Origin: UBA4742 sp037138595
GTDB lineage: Bacteria; Actinomycetota; Acidimicrobiia; Acidimicrobiales; Acidimicrobilacustridaceae
Reading direction: 5' to 3'
NCBI GenBank assembly: GCA_037138595.1
Contig: JBAXIB010000008.1
Coordinates: forward strand, 45,580 to 109,579
DNA: 64,000 nt
Shown here: one piece after another, positions 8,882 to 17,972 of the stretch
How positions within the stretch are numbered: the first letter of the stretch is position 1
Layout: the number at the start of each line of letters is the position of its first letter
The notes under the pieces: generated by a model
The model's input: only the letters and a program-made list of their open reading frames with translations
Told to the model about the DNA's origin: nothing
Database searches by the model: none
Made by a program: the position numbers and the translations under genes

Positions 8882-9976
8882 TCAGTTTCGGAAGCCGTCT
8901 ACCTTCGCTTGGAGCACGGTGAGTAGATCGTCGAACGATGTACTGAACGAGGCAACGCCTTCAACCTCGAGTAACGCAGTCGCATCAGCAAGATCGACTC
9001 CGACAGCTTCGAGGCTTCGCAATAGATCGAACGCTTCTTCGACATTGCTATCGAGCGTGCGGGTAACGACGCCATGATCATCGAACGCCTCTAGCGTGGC
9101 ATCGGGAATGGTATTGACGGTGTCAGGACCGATCAGCGCATCGATATACAACGTGTCGGGAAAAGCTGGGTTCTTCGTCGAAGTCGAAGCCCAAAGCGGT
9201 CGCTGCTTGCGGGCGCCGCGCGCAGCAAGGGCATCCCAGCGCGGTCCACTGAACTGCTCCAAAAAGAGCTGGTAGGCCACGACAGCGTTCGCGATTGCCG
9301 CCTTGCCTTGTAACGCAATTGCGGCTTCGGTTCCAATGGCGGCAAGGCGCTTATCGACTTCGGTATCGACTCGGCTGACGAAGAACGATGCTACTGATGA
9401 GATGGTCGAAAGGTCCCCATCATGGGCCTCGAGTCCCGACAGGTATGCCTCAATGACTTCGCGATAGCGGTCAACGGAAAACAGGAGCGTCACATTGATG
9501 CTCCGGCCTTCGCTGATCATCTGCTGAATTGCCGGCAACCCTTCGGCGGTGCCGGGAATCTTGATGTACAAGTTTGGTTCGTTGATGAGTTCGTTGAGAT
9601 GTCTTGCTGCAGCGATCGTTCCGGCGGTATCGCGCGCCAAATCTGGAGCAACTTCAACCGATACGTAACCGTCTTCGCGGTCACTTGCATCAAAGGTGTT
9701 TCGCAGAATGCGCAGCGCGTCGCGAATGTCAGAAACGACAAGTTGCCAGTAGCAATCGAGGACCGATTCTCCTGATTGGGCCAAGCTGGCGAGTTGTTCG
9801 TCGTATGCGTCACCAGTTTCCATGGCCTTCTGGAAAATCGAAGGGTTGGATGTGATTCCGCGCACGCCCCGCTCCACCCAGCGCTCAATTTCACCGTTTG
9901 TGATCCAACTCCGTTTAAGATTATCGAGCCATGGGCTTTGTTGCTGCTGGGTGGAGAGGTCTTGAAGTCGGGTCAC
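8882..9976 (-). CDS. tal: Transaldolase
   Basis: Transfers a dihydroxyacetone unit between sugar phosphates in the non-oxidative pentose phosphate pathway. At 364 residues it belongs to the longer actinobacterial type. Motifs are GVRGITSNPSIFQKA near residue 40, VSVEVAPDLA, and the Schiff-base lysine in NLYIKIPGT. The GTG start at 9976 has a weak AAAGG upstream. It lies 94 bases after tkt; the gap holds no recognisable promoter, so cotranscription with tkt is likely. Confidence 0.95.
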   Translation of the reverse strand: MTRLQDLSTQQQQSPWLDNLKRSWITNGEIERWVERGVRGITSNPSIFQKAMETGDAYDEQLASLAQSGESVLDCYWQLVVSDIRDALRILRNTFDASDREDGYVSVEVAPDLARDTAGTIAAARHLNELINEPNLYIKIPGTAEGLPAIQQMISEGRSINVTLLFSVDRYREVIEAYLSGLEAHDGDLSTISSVASFFVSRVDTEVDKRLAAIGTEAAIALQGKAAIANAVVAYQLFLEQFSGPRWDALAARGARKQRPLWASTSTKNPAFPDTLYIDALIGPDTVNTIPDATLEAFDDHGVVTRTLDSNVEEAFDLLRSLEAVGVDLADATALLEVEGVASFSTSFDDLLTVLQAKVDGFRN

Positions 9977-10070
9977 CGATGAGGGCCTTTCAACGAGGTC
10001 GGGAATTTCAGATGAGATGGGGACGATTGTCGCACGACTTGGATTGGTCGACGGTGCGAATGAGTTCGGA

Positions 10071-12044
10071 TCACTTCACGGATTGCATGAGCGCTGTTGC
10101 TCGCGCGGCGACATTGGCAGCGTTACAGCCAAATTGTTCAAGTACGAATTCGCCCGGTGCACTTGCTCCGTAGTGGTCGATCCCCACTGATTCGTTGGCA
10201 TATTTAGACCACCCGAAAGTTGTTCCGGCTTCGACTGAAAGGGTCGGAATGCTCCGAGGGAGAATTCTTTCTCGATATTCGGCTGATTGAGATTCAAAGA
10301 TCTCCCACGAAGGTAACGACACGACACGCACTCTGATGCCATCAGTGCTGAGAAGTTCAGCGGCATCGACCGCAACCCAAACTTCGCTACCAGTTGCAAC
10401 AACTACGAGGTCGGGAGCCGCAGGACCGTCCGGTTCACGCAGCACATAGCCACCGAGCGTCACACGGTTGGTACCTTCAGTGCCAGCGAGTACCGGGACA
10501 TTCTGGCGGGTCAAAATGAGCGCGGTCGGCCCGGAGTGATCGACCGCAAATCGCCACGCATCGGCGGTTTCGTTAGCGTCGGCCGGGCGTACCACCGTCA
10601 GATTCGGAATCGCGCGAAGCGATGCGACCTGTTCAATGGGTTGGTGAGTTGGACCGTCTTCGCCGACGCCGACTGAGTCATGACTAAACGAGTAAATCAC
10701 TTTTGCATTCGAAATCGCAGCCACGCGAATCGCTCCACGCATGTAGTCGCTAAACACTAAGAAGGTGCCGCCTAGGGGCAGCACGCCGCCATGCATCGCA
10801 GCCCCGGTCATGACCGCGCCCATGCCGTGCTCCCGAATGCCATAGTGCAACTGGCGACCTTCTGGCGTATCAAAATCTTGGACTGTGCTGCCTTTCATCG
10901 ATACTCCAGTGTTGCCAGTTAAGTCAGCTGACCCAGGCAGCAATCCCGGAACGACGGTTGCAAGCGCACTGACGCAATCGGCACTCGCGGAGCGGGTGGC
11001 GATCATCGAACCGACTTCGAAAGTTGGCAGTGCGGCATCCCATCCGGCTAGGCCCGACGAAGACTGTGCGGCGTCGAATTGGGCGCGATCACCTGACCAA
11101 GCGTCCAGTCGTTCTTCCCACGCAATGCGCATCGGTCGACCTCGTCGACCTGCCTCGCGATAGAACTCAATCACATCTTCAGGCACCCAAAATGGTTCGT
11201 CAGGGATACCCATGACGTCTTTGGTGGCGGTGATCTCAGGGTCCTTGAGCGCATACCCATGGGTAGCGGGGTCGCCGGTATGTCCGGGCGCGGGATAGGC
11301 GATGTGACTGCGCAACACAATGAGCGACGGTCGTGATTGTTCGGCCACTCCACGCCGAATTGCTGCTTCAAGCGCATCGTGGTCGTTGGCAATTTCACCC
11401 ACGTATTCGACATGCCAGTCGTAGGCTTCGAATCGTTTTACGGCGTCGTCGTTGAGGGCCATTTCGGTTGGGCCATCGATCGTGACGTGGTTGTCGTCGT
11501 AGATATAGACCAATCGACCGAGCCGTAAATGGCCGGCGAGTGACGCCGCTTCGTGGCTAATTCCTTCTTCGAGGTCGCCGTCACTGCAAATTACGAAGGT
11601 GTTGTGGTCAACAACCTCAGGACTGAATCGGTTTCGTAACCAGCGTTCAGCGAGCCCCATCCCTACGCCATTGGCAAAACCTTGACCGAGCGGGCCGGTC
11701 GTGACTTCCACGCCTTTGGTATGACCGGCTTCGGGGTGACCTGGCGTCAAGCTGTCCCATTGTCGAAAATCTTTGATGTCTTGGAGCGTCAGTCCGTATC
11801 CCGTTAAGTACAGCATCGTGTAAAGCAAGATCGAAGCGTGTCCGGGTGACAAAATGAATCGGTCGCGATCGGGCCAATCGGGCGACTGTGCGTCATAGTT
11901 CATGATGCGGGTGAACAAGACGTGAGCGAGAGGCGCAAGAGACATCGCCGAGCCCTGATGCCCTGAACGTGCGGCGTGGGGTGCATCGAGCGCCAAACCA
12001 CGTATGACGTTTACAGCTCGCTGCTCGAGCTCGGGGTTGGTCAC
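10071..12044 (-). CDS. tkt: Transketolase
   Basis: Thiamine-diphosphate enzyme that moves two-carbon units between sugar phosphates. The 657 residues cover the N-terminal ThDP domain (GHPEAGHTKGVEVTTGPLGQG; GDLEEG for the Mg/ThDP site), the pyrimidine-binding domain (GIREHGMGAVMTGAAMHGG; SHDSVGVGEDGPTHQP) and the C-terminal domain. The ATG has a near-perfect AGGAGG eight bases upstream. It is the first gene of the tkt-tal-pgl-fbiC run. Confidence 0.97.
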   Translation of the reverse strand: MTNPELEQRAVNVIRGLALDAPHAARSGHQGSAMSLAPLAHVLFTRIMNYDAQSPDWPDRDRFILSPGHASILLYTMLYLTGYGLTLQDIKDFRQWDSLTPGHPEAGHTKGVEVTTGPLGQGFANGVGMGLAERWLRNRFSPEVVDHNTFVICSDGDLEEGISHEAASLAGHLRLGRLVYIYDDNHVTIDGPTEMALNDDAVKRFEAYDWHVEYVGEIANDHDALEAAIRRGVAEQSRPSLIVLRSHIAYPAPGHTGDPATHGYALKDPEITATKDVMGIPDEPFWVPEDVIEFYREAGRRGRPMRIAWEERLDAWSGDRAQFDAAQSSSGLAGWDAALPTFEVGSMIATRSASADCVSALATVVPGLLPGSADLTGNTGVSMKGSTVQDFDTPEGRQLHYGIREHGMGAVMTGAAMHGGVLPLGGTFLVFSDYMRGAIRVAAISNAKVIYSFSHDSVGVGEDGPTHQPIEQVASLRAIPNLTVVRPADANETADAWRFAVDHSGPTALILTRQNVPVLAGTEGTNRVTLGGYVLREPDGPAAPDLVVVATGSEVWVAVDAAELLSTDGIRVRVVSLPSWEIFESQSAEYRERILPRSIPTLSVEAGTTFGWSKYANESVGIDHYGASAPGEFVLEQFGCNAANVAARATALMQSVK

Positions 12045-12089
12045 GTTTCCTCCTGTCGGCGCGCCGGTTGCGACTGCTCCGGTGTGGTC

Positions 12090-12095
12090 ACCCTA
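12090..12095 (-). promoter_or_regulatory. Candidate -10 (TAGGGT) of the tkt operon
   Basis: TAGGGT on the minus strand, 45 bases before the tkt ATG, would give a leader of about 38 bases ending in the AGGAGG ribosome binding site. No clear -35 box is visible. Confidence 0.4.
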
Positions 12096-12162
12096 GCGAA
12101 TCGGGGGTGCGGGAAATTCCTGAAGGTCGGCCGTTGATGGTCGCGCCGTCTTGGAACATTCC

Positions 12163-13311
12163 TCACTCTCGGAAAAGCGCCATTGTCGCAGTCAAACTAT
12201 GGACAAACGGGCGGCTTCCGATCGGACCAATTTCGCCGGCGCAGAACATGCCAGCGACTGCCGGTCCAACGATTTCAGAAACGGTGGCGGCGTCGTGATC
12301 GGGCTCGTCGAAGAGTCTGGCTCCTCGACCGGTACAGGTGAACAACAGCGCGCTTGCCACGGGTGGATCATCCTTGGCGGCGTCAGCCAGCATGTGGTCG
12401 AGATCCTCGCCGCACGTTGTGGCATCGCGCACGTGAAACTGGACGGTATCGCCGACGGCGACGGTGTCCGATACTGCGATCGCTCCCGTTGTGCGGTCAA
12501 CGCCCCGAATGGATCTGACCAGGAAATCGCCGCGACCGGGTTCAATGTTGTGATCATCAACTAGCCGCCCGAGATACAGCCCTTGGGTGGCGATATTTCG
12601 ATCGGCTGGATCTAATTCGGCAACGACTCGTTCAATCTTGGTAAGGGCCGTGACCCCAGCGATTTGGCTCACCATTGATCGTTCGGCTCCCGTGACGGTG
12701 AAGGGATCGCCTATCGGCCGACAGCCCTGGGAAACAGATGCGGTAATCGGCCACTCGGGGCCAAAGAGCAGGCCAACCGCTCCGTCAGTGCTGACCTCAC
12801 CGTCGCAAGCGAGTCGATTTCCGCCAGGACCTTGCGCCGCCGAAGCGAATCCGCCAATCACTTGTAGGTCGGGGAGTTGGTGGGTAATGCCGTTAAGAAA
12901 CGGTCCGATCGGAAAACTGTATGGATCAGCGAGCAAGATCAAGGTCGAACCTGGAATCGATGCAGTGTCGGGCAGACCTGAATAGGCGATGGTGTCTTCG
13001 ATGGGTGAGCCGGAGATTCTTATCGGCACTACCGGGCTGTGTCGTGCTGCCCAGATACTGATCGCCGCTTGTCCCTCAGCTTCGTATGGTCCTCCGAGCA
13101 CTGAGTGGCTCGTCACGCCGATCAATGCTTTCGGCGACAAGGTGACGCGAATCGTCGTTGCAATGTCTTCAAGCGAGCCGAGGTGAGCGATTGACACGAA
13201 AACAATGACGACGTCCGGTTCAGTACCCAATATTTCAAGGACACGTCCGACAACTTCTCCCGTGGCGTGGGTCGCCAGTGGATGCTGCGACAGGGCTGCT
13301 GCGAATGGCAT
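12163..13311 (-). CDS. FIST-domain sensory protein
   Basis: A soluble protein of about 382 residues with the FIST N domain (residues about 25-210; GVTSHSVLGG, LLADPYSFPIGPFLNGI, GGFAS) and the FIST C domain (about 215-370; GRLVDDHNIEPGRGDFLVRSI, LLFTCTGRGARLF). FIST proteins are thought to bind small ligands such as amino acids, and some pass signals to kinases or GGDEF proteins. Here there is no linked output domain. ATG 13311 was preferred to two in-frame TTG codons just upstream. It reads toward tkt but ends 67 bases before the tkt promoter, so it is probably a separate unit. Confidence 0.88.
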   Translation of the reverse strand: MPFAAALSQHPLATHATGEVVGRVLEILGTEPDVVIVFVSIAHLGSLEDIATTIRVTLSPKALIGVTSHSVLGGPYEAEGQAAISIWAARHSPVVPIRISGSPIEDTIAYSGLPDTASIPGSTLILLADPYSFPIGPFLNGITHQLPDLQVIGGFASAAQGPGGNRLACDGEVSTDGAVGLLFGPEWPITASVSQGCRPIGDPFTVTGAERSMVSQIAGVTALTKIERVVAELDPADRNIATQGLYLGRLVDDHNIEPGRGDFLVRSIRGVDRTTGAIAVSDTVAVGDTVQFHVRDATTCGEDLDHMLADAAKDDPPVASALLFTCTGRGARLFDEPDHDAATVSEIVGPAVAGMFCAGEIGPIGSRPFVHSLTATMALFRE

Positions 13312-13356
13312 CAACAATCACTTAGTCGTTAATGGCAGATCGGAGGCGGTGTGCAG

Positions 13357-13743
13357 TCATTGCGCAGCGGGCAGCAGTGTGTAAGGAACCTTCACGACTG
13401 CCCCAAGGTCGATTCGGCATTCAGCTTCGATGGTGCCGTAGTCGTCAAAAACGAGTTCGGCACGCACTAGTCGATAATTGAATTTTCCTGGCTCAACGTC
13501 GAGCGCTTGTACATTTCGTGCGAGCTGTTCTCCGTCTCGTCGGTAAATGACTTCAAGCGCGCCAGTTCCGGCATCATCGGGAGCACAACGAACAATCACG
13601 ACGAGGTGGGGTTCAATTGTGCACGGCAGCGGCGTTGTCGCCGGTGCCGAGAATTGAATCCCGGTCAGGTCGATGCGGGTTGATGGCCCAGCCACTTGGC
13701 GAAGATCAATGGTGTCTATGAAGAGTGCCGCGACGATTTCCAT
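13357..13743 (-). CDS. Hypothetical protein, DUF6941-like
   Basis: A 128-residue soluble, beta-rich protein. The opening MEIVAALFIDTIDLRQ followed by a description-like 'TGIQFS' strand resembles the DUF6941 family (proteins starting MKV..LLAD.. with a C2-like beta sandwich). ATG 13743 is chosen because TAGGGT lies 8 bases upstream, and because the longer frame would run into the divergent TetR promoter. The function is unknown. It is divergent from the TetR gene and may be its target. Confidence 0.6.
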   Translation of the reverse strand: MEIVAALFIDTIDLRQVAGPSTRIDLTGIQFSAPATTPLPCTIEPHLVVIVRCAPDDAGTGALEVIYRRDGEQLARNVQALDVEPGKFNYRLVRAELVFDDYGTIEAECRIDLGAVVKVPYTLLPAAQ

Positions 13744-13751
13744 AGGCCCCG

Positions 13752-13792
13752 ACCCTAGCGTCGGGCATCGGGTACCCATACTTCGGTACCCT
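13752..13792. promoter_or_regulatory. Divergent promoters of the DUF6941-like and TetR genes
   Basis: Minus strand: TAGGGT (13757-13752), 8 bases before ATG 13743. Plus strand: TACCCT (13787-13792), 6 bases before GTG 13799. Neither gene has a ribosome binding site, so both transcripts are probably leaderless or nearly so. Confidence 0.5.
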
Positions 13793-13798
13793 GCGGTT

Positions 13799-14428
13799 GT
13801 GGCGAACACGGCAAGCACTGCGACAACGCGCGAAACGATCTTGCTTGAAGCAAGACATCACTTCGCAGAAAAGGGCTATGACGGTACGTCTTTAAACGAC
13901 ATCGCCGAGGCGGTAGGGATTCGGCGATCAAGCGTGTTGCACCATTTTCCTTCGAAAGATGCGATCTACCAAGAAGTCTTCGCGACAGCATTACTGGAGT
14001 GGGACGGCCGAATAGAACTCGCGACCGAAGGCGATCACACCGGCGAAGGTTGGGTACAGGTTGATCGAGTCATCACTGCTGGGTTTGCGTTCTTTCGGCA
14101 AAATCCCGATTTCGTCCGAATCGTGCGCCGAGAAGCGCTCGATACCACCAGTCGACTAGGCGTGGACTTGGGCGTCGCATTACGTCCGGGGTTCCAGCGG
14201 GCGGTCGACTACTTCAAGCGCGAGATGGCGGCCGGAAATTTTCGCACGTTTGACCCAGAGCAACTTTTACTAACTGGCTATGGAGCACTGCTGAGCTATT
14301 TCAGTGACCTGCCGTTCATTGAAGGCCTTCTCGACGCTGACCCGCTGGCCGATCAAATGCTCGAAGCTCGACTTGAACACATCCGAGCGTTTTTCCGTGC
14401 GGCGCTCGAACCGACCACGTCAGAGTAA
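13799..14428 (+). CDS. TetR family transcriptional regulator
   Basis: A 209-residue one-component repressor. The N-terminal helix-turn-helix spans about residues 10-55 (TILLEARHHFAEKGYDGTSL, then IAEAVGIRRSSVLHHFPSKD). The C-terminal ligand domain resembles TetR_C_33-type sequences. GTG 13799 is supported by TACCCT exactly 6 bases upstream; longer frames would overlap the divergent gene. It probably controls itself or the divergent DUF6941-like gene. The ligand is unknown. Confidence 0.9.
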   Translation: MANTASTATTRETILLEARHHFAEKGYDGTSLNDIAEAVGIRRSSVLHHFPSKDAIYQEVFATALLEWDGRIELATEGDHTGEGWVQVDRVITAGFAFFRQNPDFVRIVRREALDTTSRLGVDLGVALRPGFQRAVDYFKREMAAGNFRTFDPEQLLLTGYGALLSYFSDLPFIEGLLDADPLADQMLEARLEHIRAFFRAALEPTTSE

Positions 14429-14435
14429 ATCTCGT

Positions 14436-15794
14436 TCACGTTCCGACCTGCGACGCGGCACGCAGCGCACTGCGAACCAAGGCGTCGATCGCATTCTGGT
14501 CATCACTAACCGAGTTTGAGCGGTAGAGCCATTCGCCATCACTGCCCTGGGCGAGGACGGGTCGAAAGCTACAACGCGGACCCATCACCGTGAACGCTGA
14601 TCGACGTACACCTGGCCACAGGTGCGCCAAAGCCAGAGCCCGCTGAGTGACGCGTTCGCGTTCGGAACCATCGACAATCGGTTGGGATGTCGCCCGCAAC
14701 ATCTTCACTGCGACAATCCCCACCGATGCTTCGTCGTGGACCTGAGCGAGCCACGGTTCGGCTTCGCCTTCAAGGCCCGGCGCGGTGCATGAACGTGCAG
14801 CTCGAAGCCATCGCTCGAGGTCATCAAGGCCATCTGATGAAGCAGCACCCGATAGTGCCGCAGCAACCAACTGGCGTGGAAGTTCTCCGTCGCAGGCATC
14901 GGCAAACACCCGAAGGTCGCCGATGTCGGCCTCCCACGCGTCGTTGGAGTCTTCACCGCGCAAGAATCCGGCGATGGATGCTAGCGCCGGTTTCGATGCT
15001 TGAGGTTGAGTCATCGGATTGGCGGCATATCCAGAACAAACCGAAGCGAGGTCAGCTGACCGACCCCTAAGCGGTCCGAGGAACAGGCGATCTGCCATGA
15101 TCGCGTCATTGACTGGATAATTATCCCAAATAAATGGCCGACGACCACCCAGCGCCGCAGACCGAGCTTGGGCTTGGGCCAAGGTGATCTCGTCGCACAC
15201 AACCGTCGGACCGGTCCATCCGACGGCAACATCGCTAGGAAGTCCTTCAGCGAGTGCGTCCAGGTATTGAGTTGATTCGATGGTGGTGTATTCAGTCGGC
15301 GTCAACAGGACTTCGGCCCGACCATCGAGGTGACCTCGAAGCCAAGTGGTCAACTCGGCGTGATGTCGTCCAAGTTCGGGTTGAACCGGTATGTCGTCGA
15401 ACAACAATGCAATGAGTTTGACCCCGAGGTTGACTAACTGGTCGACCTTGGCTCCGAGCGCGAGTCGATCGGTGCTCGATGTGTAATCAATCGACAATCC
15501 GGGAGAGATCCCAAAACCGACCAGTAAGGAGCGCTCGCCAACAAGCCGTTCAAATCCGTCGAGCATCTCGGGGCCATATGGCTCGCGCCATTGCTCTCGA
15601 TGAAGACGATCGTCTTTGGGCGCATAGAGGTAATGGGTCATTCCTCGGTCGGCGCACCACTTCATGATGTCGATGCGAGATGCCCATGACCATGGCGGAC
15701 CGTAAAAGCCTTCAATCACTGCTCGAATCGGCCAAGGCGAATCCGCTGATTGCGGCGGGTGCTTCATGGGCACGGCGAACGGTGAGGCGGACAT
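14436..15794 (-). CDS. GH84 beta-N-acetylglucosaminidase
   Basis: A 452-residue glycoside hydrolase of the NAGidase/O-GlcNAcase family. Clear signatures are IEGFYGPPWSW (residues 27-37), HYLYAPKDD and the catalytic aspartate pair Asp133-Asp134 in ALLFDDIP; this family uses substrate-assisted catalysis through the N-acetyl group. There is no signal peptide, so it should act in the cytoplasm on imported GlcNAc conjugates or recycled cell-wall pieces. It is divergent from the acyl-CoA synthetase genes and shares a -10 heptamer with them. The ATG at 15794 is supported by TACCCT 8 bases upstream. Confidence 0.9.
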   Translation of the reverse strand: MSASPFAVPMKHPPQSADSPWPIRAVIEGFYGPPWSWASRIDIMKWCADRGMTHYLYAPKDDRLHREQWREPYGPEMLDGFERLVGERSLLVGFGISPGLSIDYTSSTDRLALGAKVDQLVNLGVKLIALLFDDIPVQPELGRHHAELTTWLRGHLDGRAEVLLTPTEYTTIESTQYLDALAEGLPSDVAVGWTGPTVVCDEITLAQAQARSAALGGRRPFIWDNYPVNDAIMADRLFLGPLRGRSADLASVCSGYAANPMTQPQASKPALASIAGFLRGEDSNDAWEADIGDLRVFADACDGELPRQLVAAALSGAASSDGLDDLERWLRAARSCTAPGLEGEAEPWLAQVHDEASVGIVAVKMLRATSQPIVDGSERERVTQRALALAHLWPGVRRSAFTVMGPRCSFRPVLAQGSDGEWLYRSNSVSDDQNAIDALVRSALRAASQVGT

Positions 15795-15801
15795 AGGTGA
15801 C

Positions 15802-15808
15802 TAGGGTA
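15802..15808. promoter_or_regulatory. Shared antiparallel -10 heptamer, GH84 / acyl-CoA synthetase
   Basis: The heptamer TAGGGTA reads TAGGGT on the plus strand, 8 bases before ATG 15816. It reads TACCCT on the minus strand, also 8 bases before ATG 15794. Only 21 bases separate the two start codons. One melted region would serve both genes, so the two transcription starts should compete. Confidence 0.5.
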
Positions 15809-15815
15809 CGCAACC

Positions 15816-16487
15816 ATGCCCGATCCTGACCTGACTCTCAGTAGCCGGACCTTGTCCGAGGCGGAATCAAAAGCGCTTCTCGCCCGATTTGGACTGCCTC
15901 TGCTCGATGAACGACTTGCGGCCGACCCGAATGAGGCTGCTGCAATGGCAACCGAGATCGGGTACCCGGTTGTGGCCAAGTTGCATGGTGTCAACATCGC
16001 CCATAAGACCGAGCGAGGTCTGGTACGTCTCGGACTGTCTGATGCGACGGCGGTACGACAAGCGGCCAAGGAACTCTTTGCCGCTGCGCGCGAAAGCGAT
16101 GGATTTGTCGAGGTGCTTGTCGCTCCTATGGTTCGCGGTAATCGTGAACTCATCGCCGGTGTCGCCAATGATCCACAGTTCGGCATGACAGTGATGGTGG
16201 GCATCGGCGGTATTTTTGCCGAGGCACTCGGTGACGTGGCTATTCGATTGGTTCCGATCACACGAGTTGACGCCGAGGAAATGATTGGTGATTTACAAAC
16301 GCAAGCCCTCCTTGGTGCCTATCGAGGCGAACCTGCTGTTGATAGGGAACGGCTTGTCGATGTCCTGATGGGCTTGTCGGCTGCGGTGCTTGCGTCACCC
16401 GATGTCATGTCAGTTGATCTGAACCCATTGATCGTCGTAGACGGAATCCCTATTGCTGTCGATGCGCTGGTGGAGGTTCGGAACTGA
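15816..16487 (+). CDS. ADP-forming acyl-CoA synthetase, ATP-grasp (beta) subunit
   Basis: A 223-residue ATP-grasp protein matching the beta part of ADP-forming acetate-CoA ligases (NDP-forming acyl-CoA synthetase family). It carries LARFGLPLLDER, GYPVVAKLHGVNIAHKTERGLV, the metal/nucleotide region VGIGGIFAEALGDVAIRLVPI, and a C-terminal VDLNPLIV motif. With the alpha chain it should interconvert acyl-CoA + ADP + Pi and acid + CoA + ATP. Its stop codon overlaps the start of the alpha gene by one base (TGATG), so equal coupled translation is expected. In many actinobacteria the two parts are fused; here they are separate. Confidence 0.88.
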   Translation: MPDPDLTLSSRTLSEAESKALLARFGLPLLDERLAADPNEAAAMATEIGYPVVAKLHGVNIAHKTERGLVRLGLSDATAVRQAAKELFAAARESDGFVEVLVAPMVRGNRELIAGVANDPQFGMTVMVGIGGIFAEALGDVAIRLVPITRVDAEEMIGDLQTQALLGAYRGEPAVDRERLVDVLMGLSAAVLASPDVMSVDLNPLIVVDGIPIAVDALVEVRN

Positions 16488-17953
16488 TGGCCACAACGGA
16501 GCAGTTTCGAGCGCTATTCGATCCACGAGGAATCGTCGTTGCCGGGGTATCGACCCATCCGGGAAAGTTTGGGTTTGTCGCGCTGCACAATATTTTGACC
16601 AACGGGTACGCGGGTGGGATCTTTGCCACCAATCGTGACGCATCACCAATACTCGGAGTCGACTCTGTTCCGTCTATCGACGACCTACCGGAAGGCGTGG
16701 CGGATCTGGTATTTGTTTGCACACCGGCGGCGACAAACGCCGATGTACTTCGTTCTGCTGCAGCGAAAGGTATTACCGCTGCGTTTCTCGCTTCCGCTGG
16801 ATTCAGCGAGTCCGGCGATGACGGCCGCCTGGCGCAAGATGCTCTGGTGGCGCTCGCTGAACAACTTGGGATGTTGATTGTTGGGCCAAATGGCCAAGGA
16901 GTTGTGTCGACTCCGTCTTCGATGTGCGCCCAAATCGTTGCTCCTTACCCGCCTCGAGGTCGCATAGGAGTTGCAAGCCAGTCTGGAAACTTTGTGTCGT
17001 CGTTTATGAATTATGCCTGCGCAAGTGGCGTCGGAATTAGTCGCGCGGTGTCAGCCGGAAACGCGGCGATGGTCGGCGTCACCGACTTTCTTCGCTACTT
17101 CGCAGATGATCCCGAAACCGACGTGGCGCTCGCCTATGTCGAAGGTATTAATGATGGTCGAGCATTCTTTCGGGATGTTTCAGAAGTTGCTGAGCGAATG
17201 CCAGTCGTGCTTGTCAAAGGTGGAGCCACCGCCGGTGGCCAGCGCGCCGCGGCAAGCCACACCGGATCGCTCGCAAGCGATAATCGAGTTTTCGATGGTA
17301 TGTGCCGTCAAGCGGGAGTCCTACGTGCGCGCACGATTGAAGAGGCGTTCGATGTTGCTGCAACCTTCGCAACTCAGCCGATGCCAACCGGACGACGTGT
17401 TGCTGTGGTGACGACCGCTGGAGGTTGGGGTGTCGTGACTGCTGATGCGATCTCGGGGACTGATTTGGAGTTGCTGTCGATGCCTGATGACCTCATCAGA
17501 GAACTCGACGCCGAACTTTCACCGCGATGGAGTGGGAGTAATCCCATTGACCTTGCAGGCAGCGAGACTAAAGACACGATTCCTGCTGTACTCGAAATTG
17601 TGACGCGTCATGCCGACATCGATGCGGTGGTTCTGTTGGGCATGGGTATTCAATCCAATCAAGCCCGCATGGAGACCGAGGGATCGTTTTATCCGGAATG
17701 GGGACTTGAGCGAATCGCCGGTTTTCATAATCGGCAAGACGAGCGTTACGTCACGGTTGCAGCACAACTTGGATCGACTTACGGAAAACCCGTACTCGTA
17801 GCAACAGAGCTCGCGGTTACGTCTCCGGACAATGCTGCGGTTCGCGGCACGATGCAGTCCGGAAAATTGTGTTATCCATCGTCGAATCGAGCAATCAACG
17901 CGCTCTCGCGACTTTGGGAACGAGCACAATGGCAACAGCGGCGCGCCCACTAG
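16487..17953 (+). CDS. ADP-forming acyl-CoA synthetase, CoA-binding (alpha) subunit
   Basis: A 488-residue alpha chain with the N-terminal CoA-binding Rossmann domain (FDPRGIVVAGVSTHPGKFG), a succinyl-CoA-ligase-like domain (GPNGQGVVSTPSSMCAQ; GVASQSGNF) and a third flavodoxin-like domain containing the phosphohistidine motif ASHTGSLASDN and TTAGGWGVV. It forms the acyl-phosphate/acyl-CoA half of the reaction. The chain is longer than archaeal AcdA by its C-terminal part (IQSNQ and following), which suggests an acid other than acetate is possible. It is cotranscribed with the beta gene. Confidence 0.9.
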   Translation: MATTEQFRALFDPRGIVVAGVSTHPGKFGFVALHNILTNGYAGGIFATNRDASPILGVDSVPSIDDLPEGVADLVFVCTPAATNADVLRSAAAKGITAAFLASAGFSESGDDGRLAQDALVALAEQLGMLIVGPNGQGVVSTPSSMCAQIVAPYPPRGRIGVASQSGNFVSSFMNYACASGVGISRAVSAGNAAMVGVTDFLRYFADDPETDVALAYVEGINDGRAFFRDVSEVAERMPVVLVKGGATAGGQRAAASHTGSLASDNRVFDGMCRQAGVLRARTIEEAFDVAATFATQPMPTGRRVAVVTTAGGWGVVTADAISGTDLELLSMPDDLIRELDAELSPRWSGSNPIDLAGSETKDTIPAVLEIVTRHADIDAVVLLGMGIQSNQARMETEGSFYPEWGLERIAGFHNRQDERYVTVAAQLGSTYGKPVLVATELAVTSPDNAAVRGTMQSGKLCYPSSNRAINALSRLWERAQWQQRRAH

Positions 17954-17972
17954 CAGGTCGGCTAAAAAGGTG

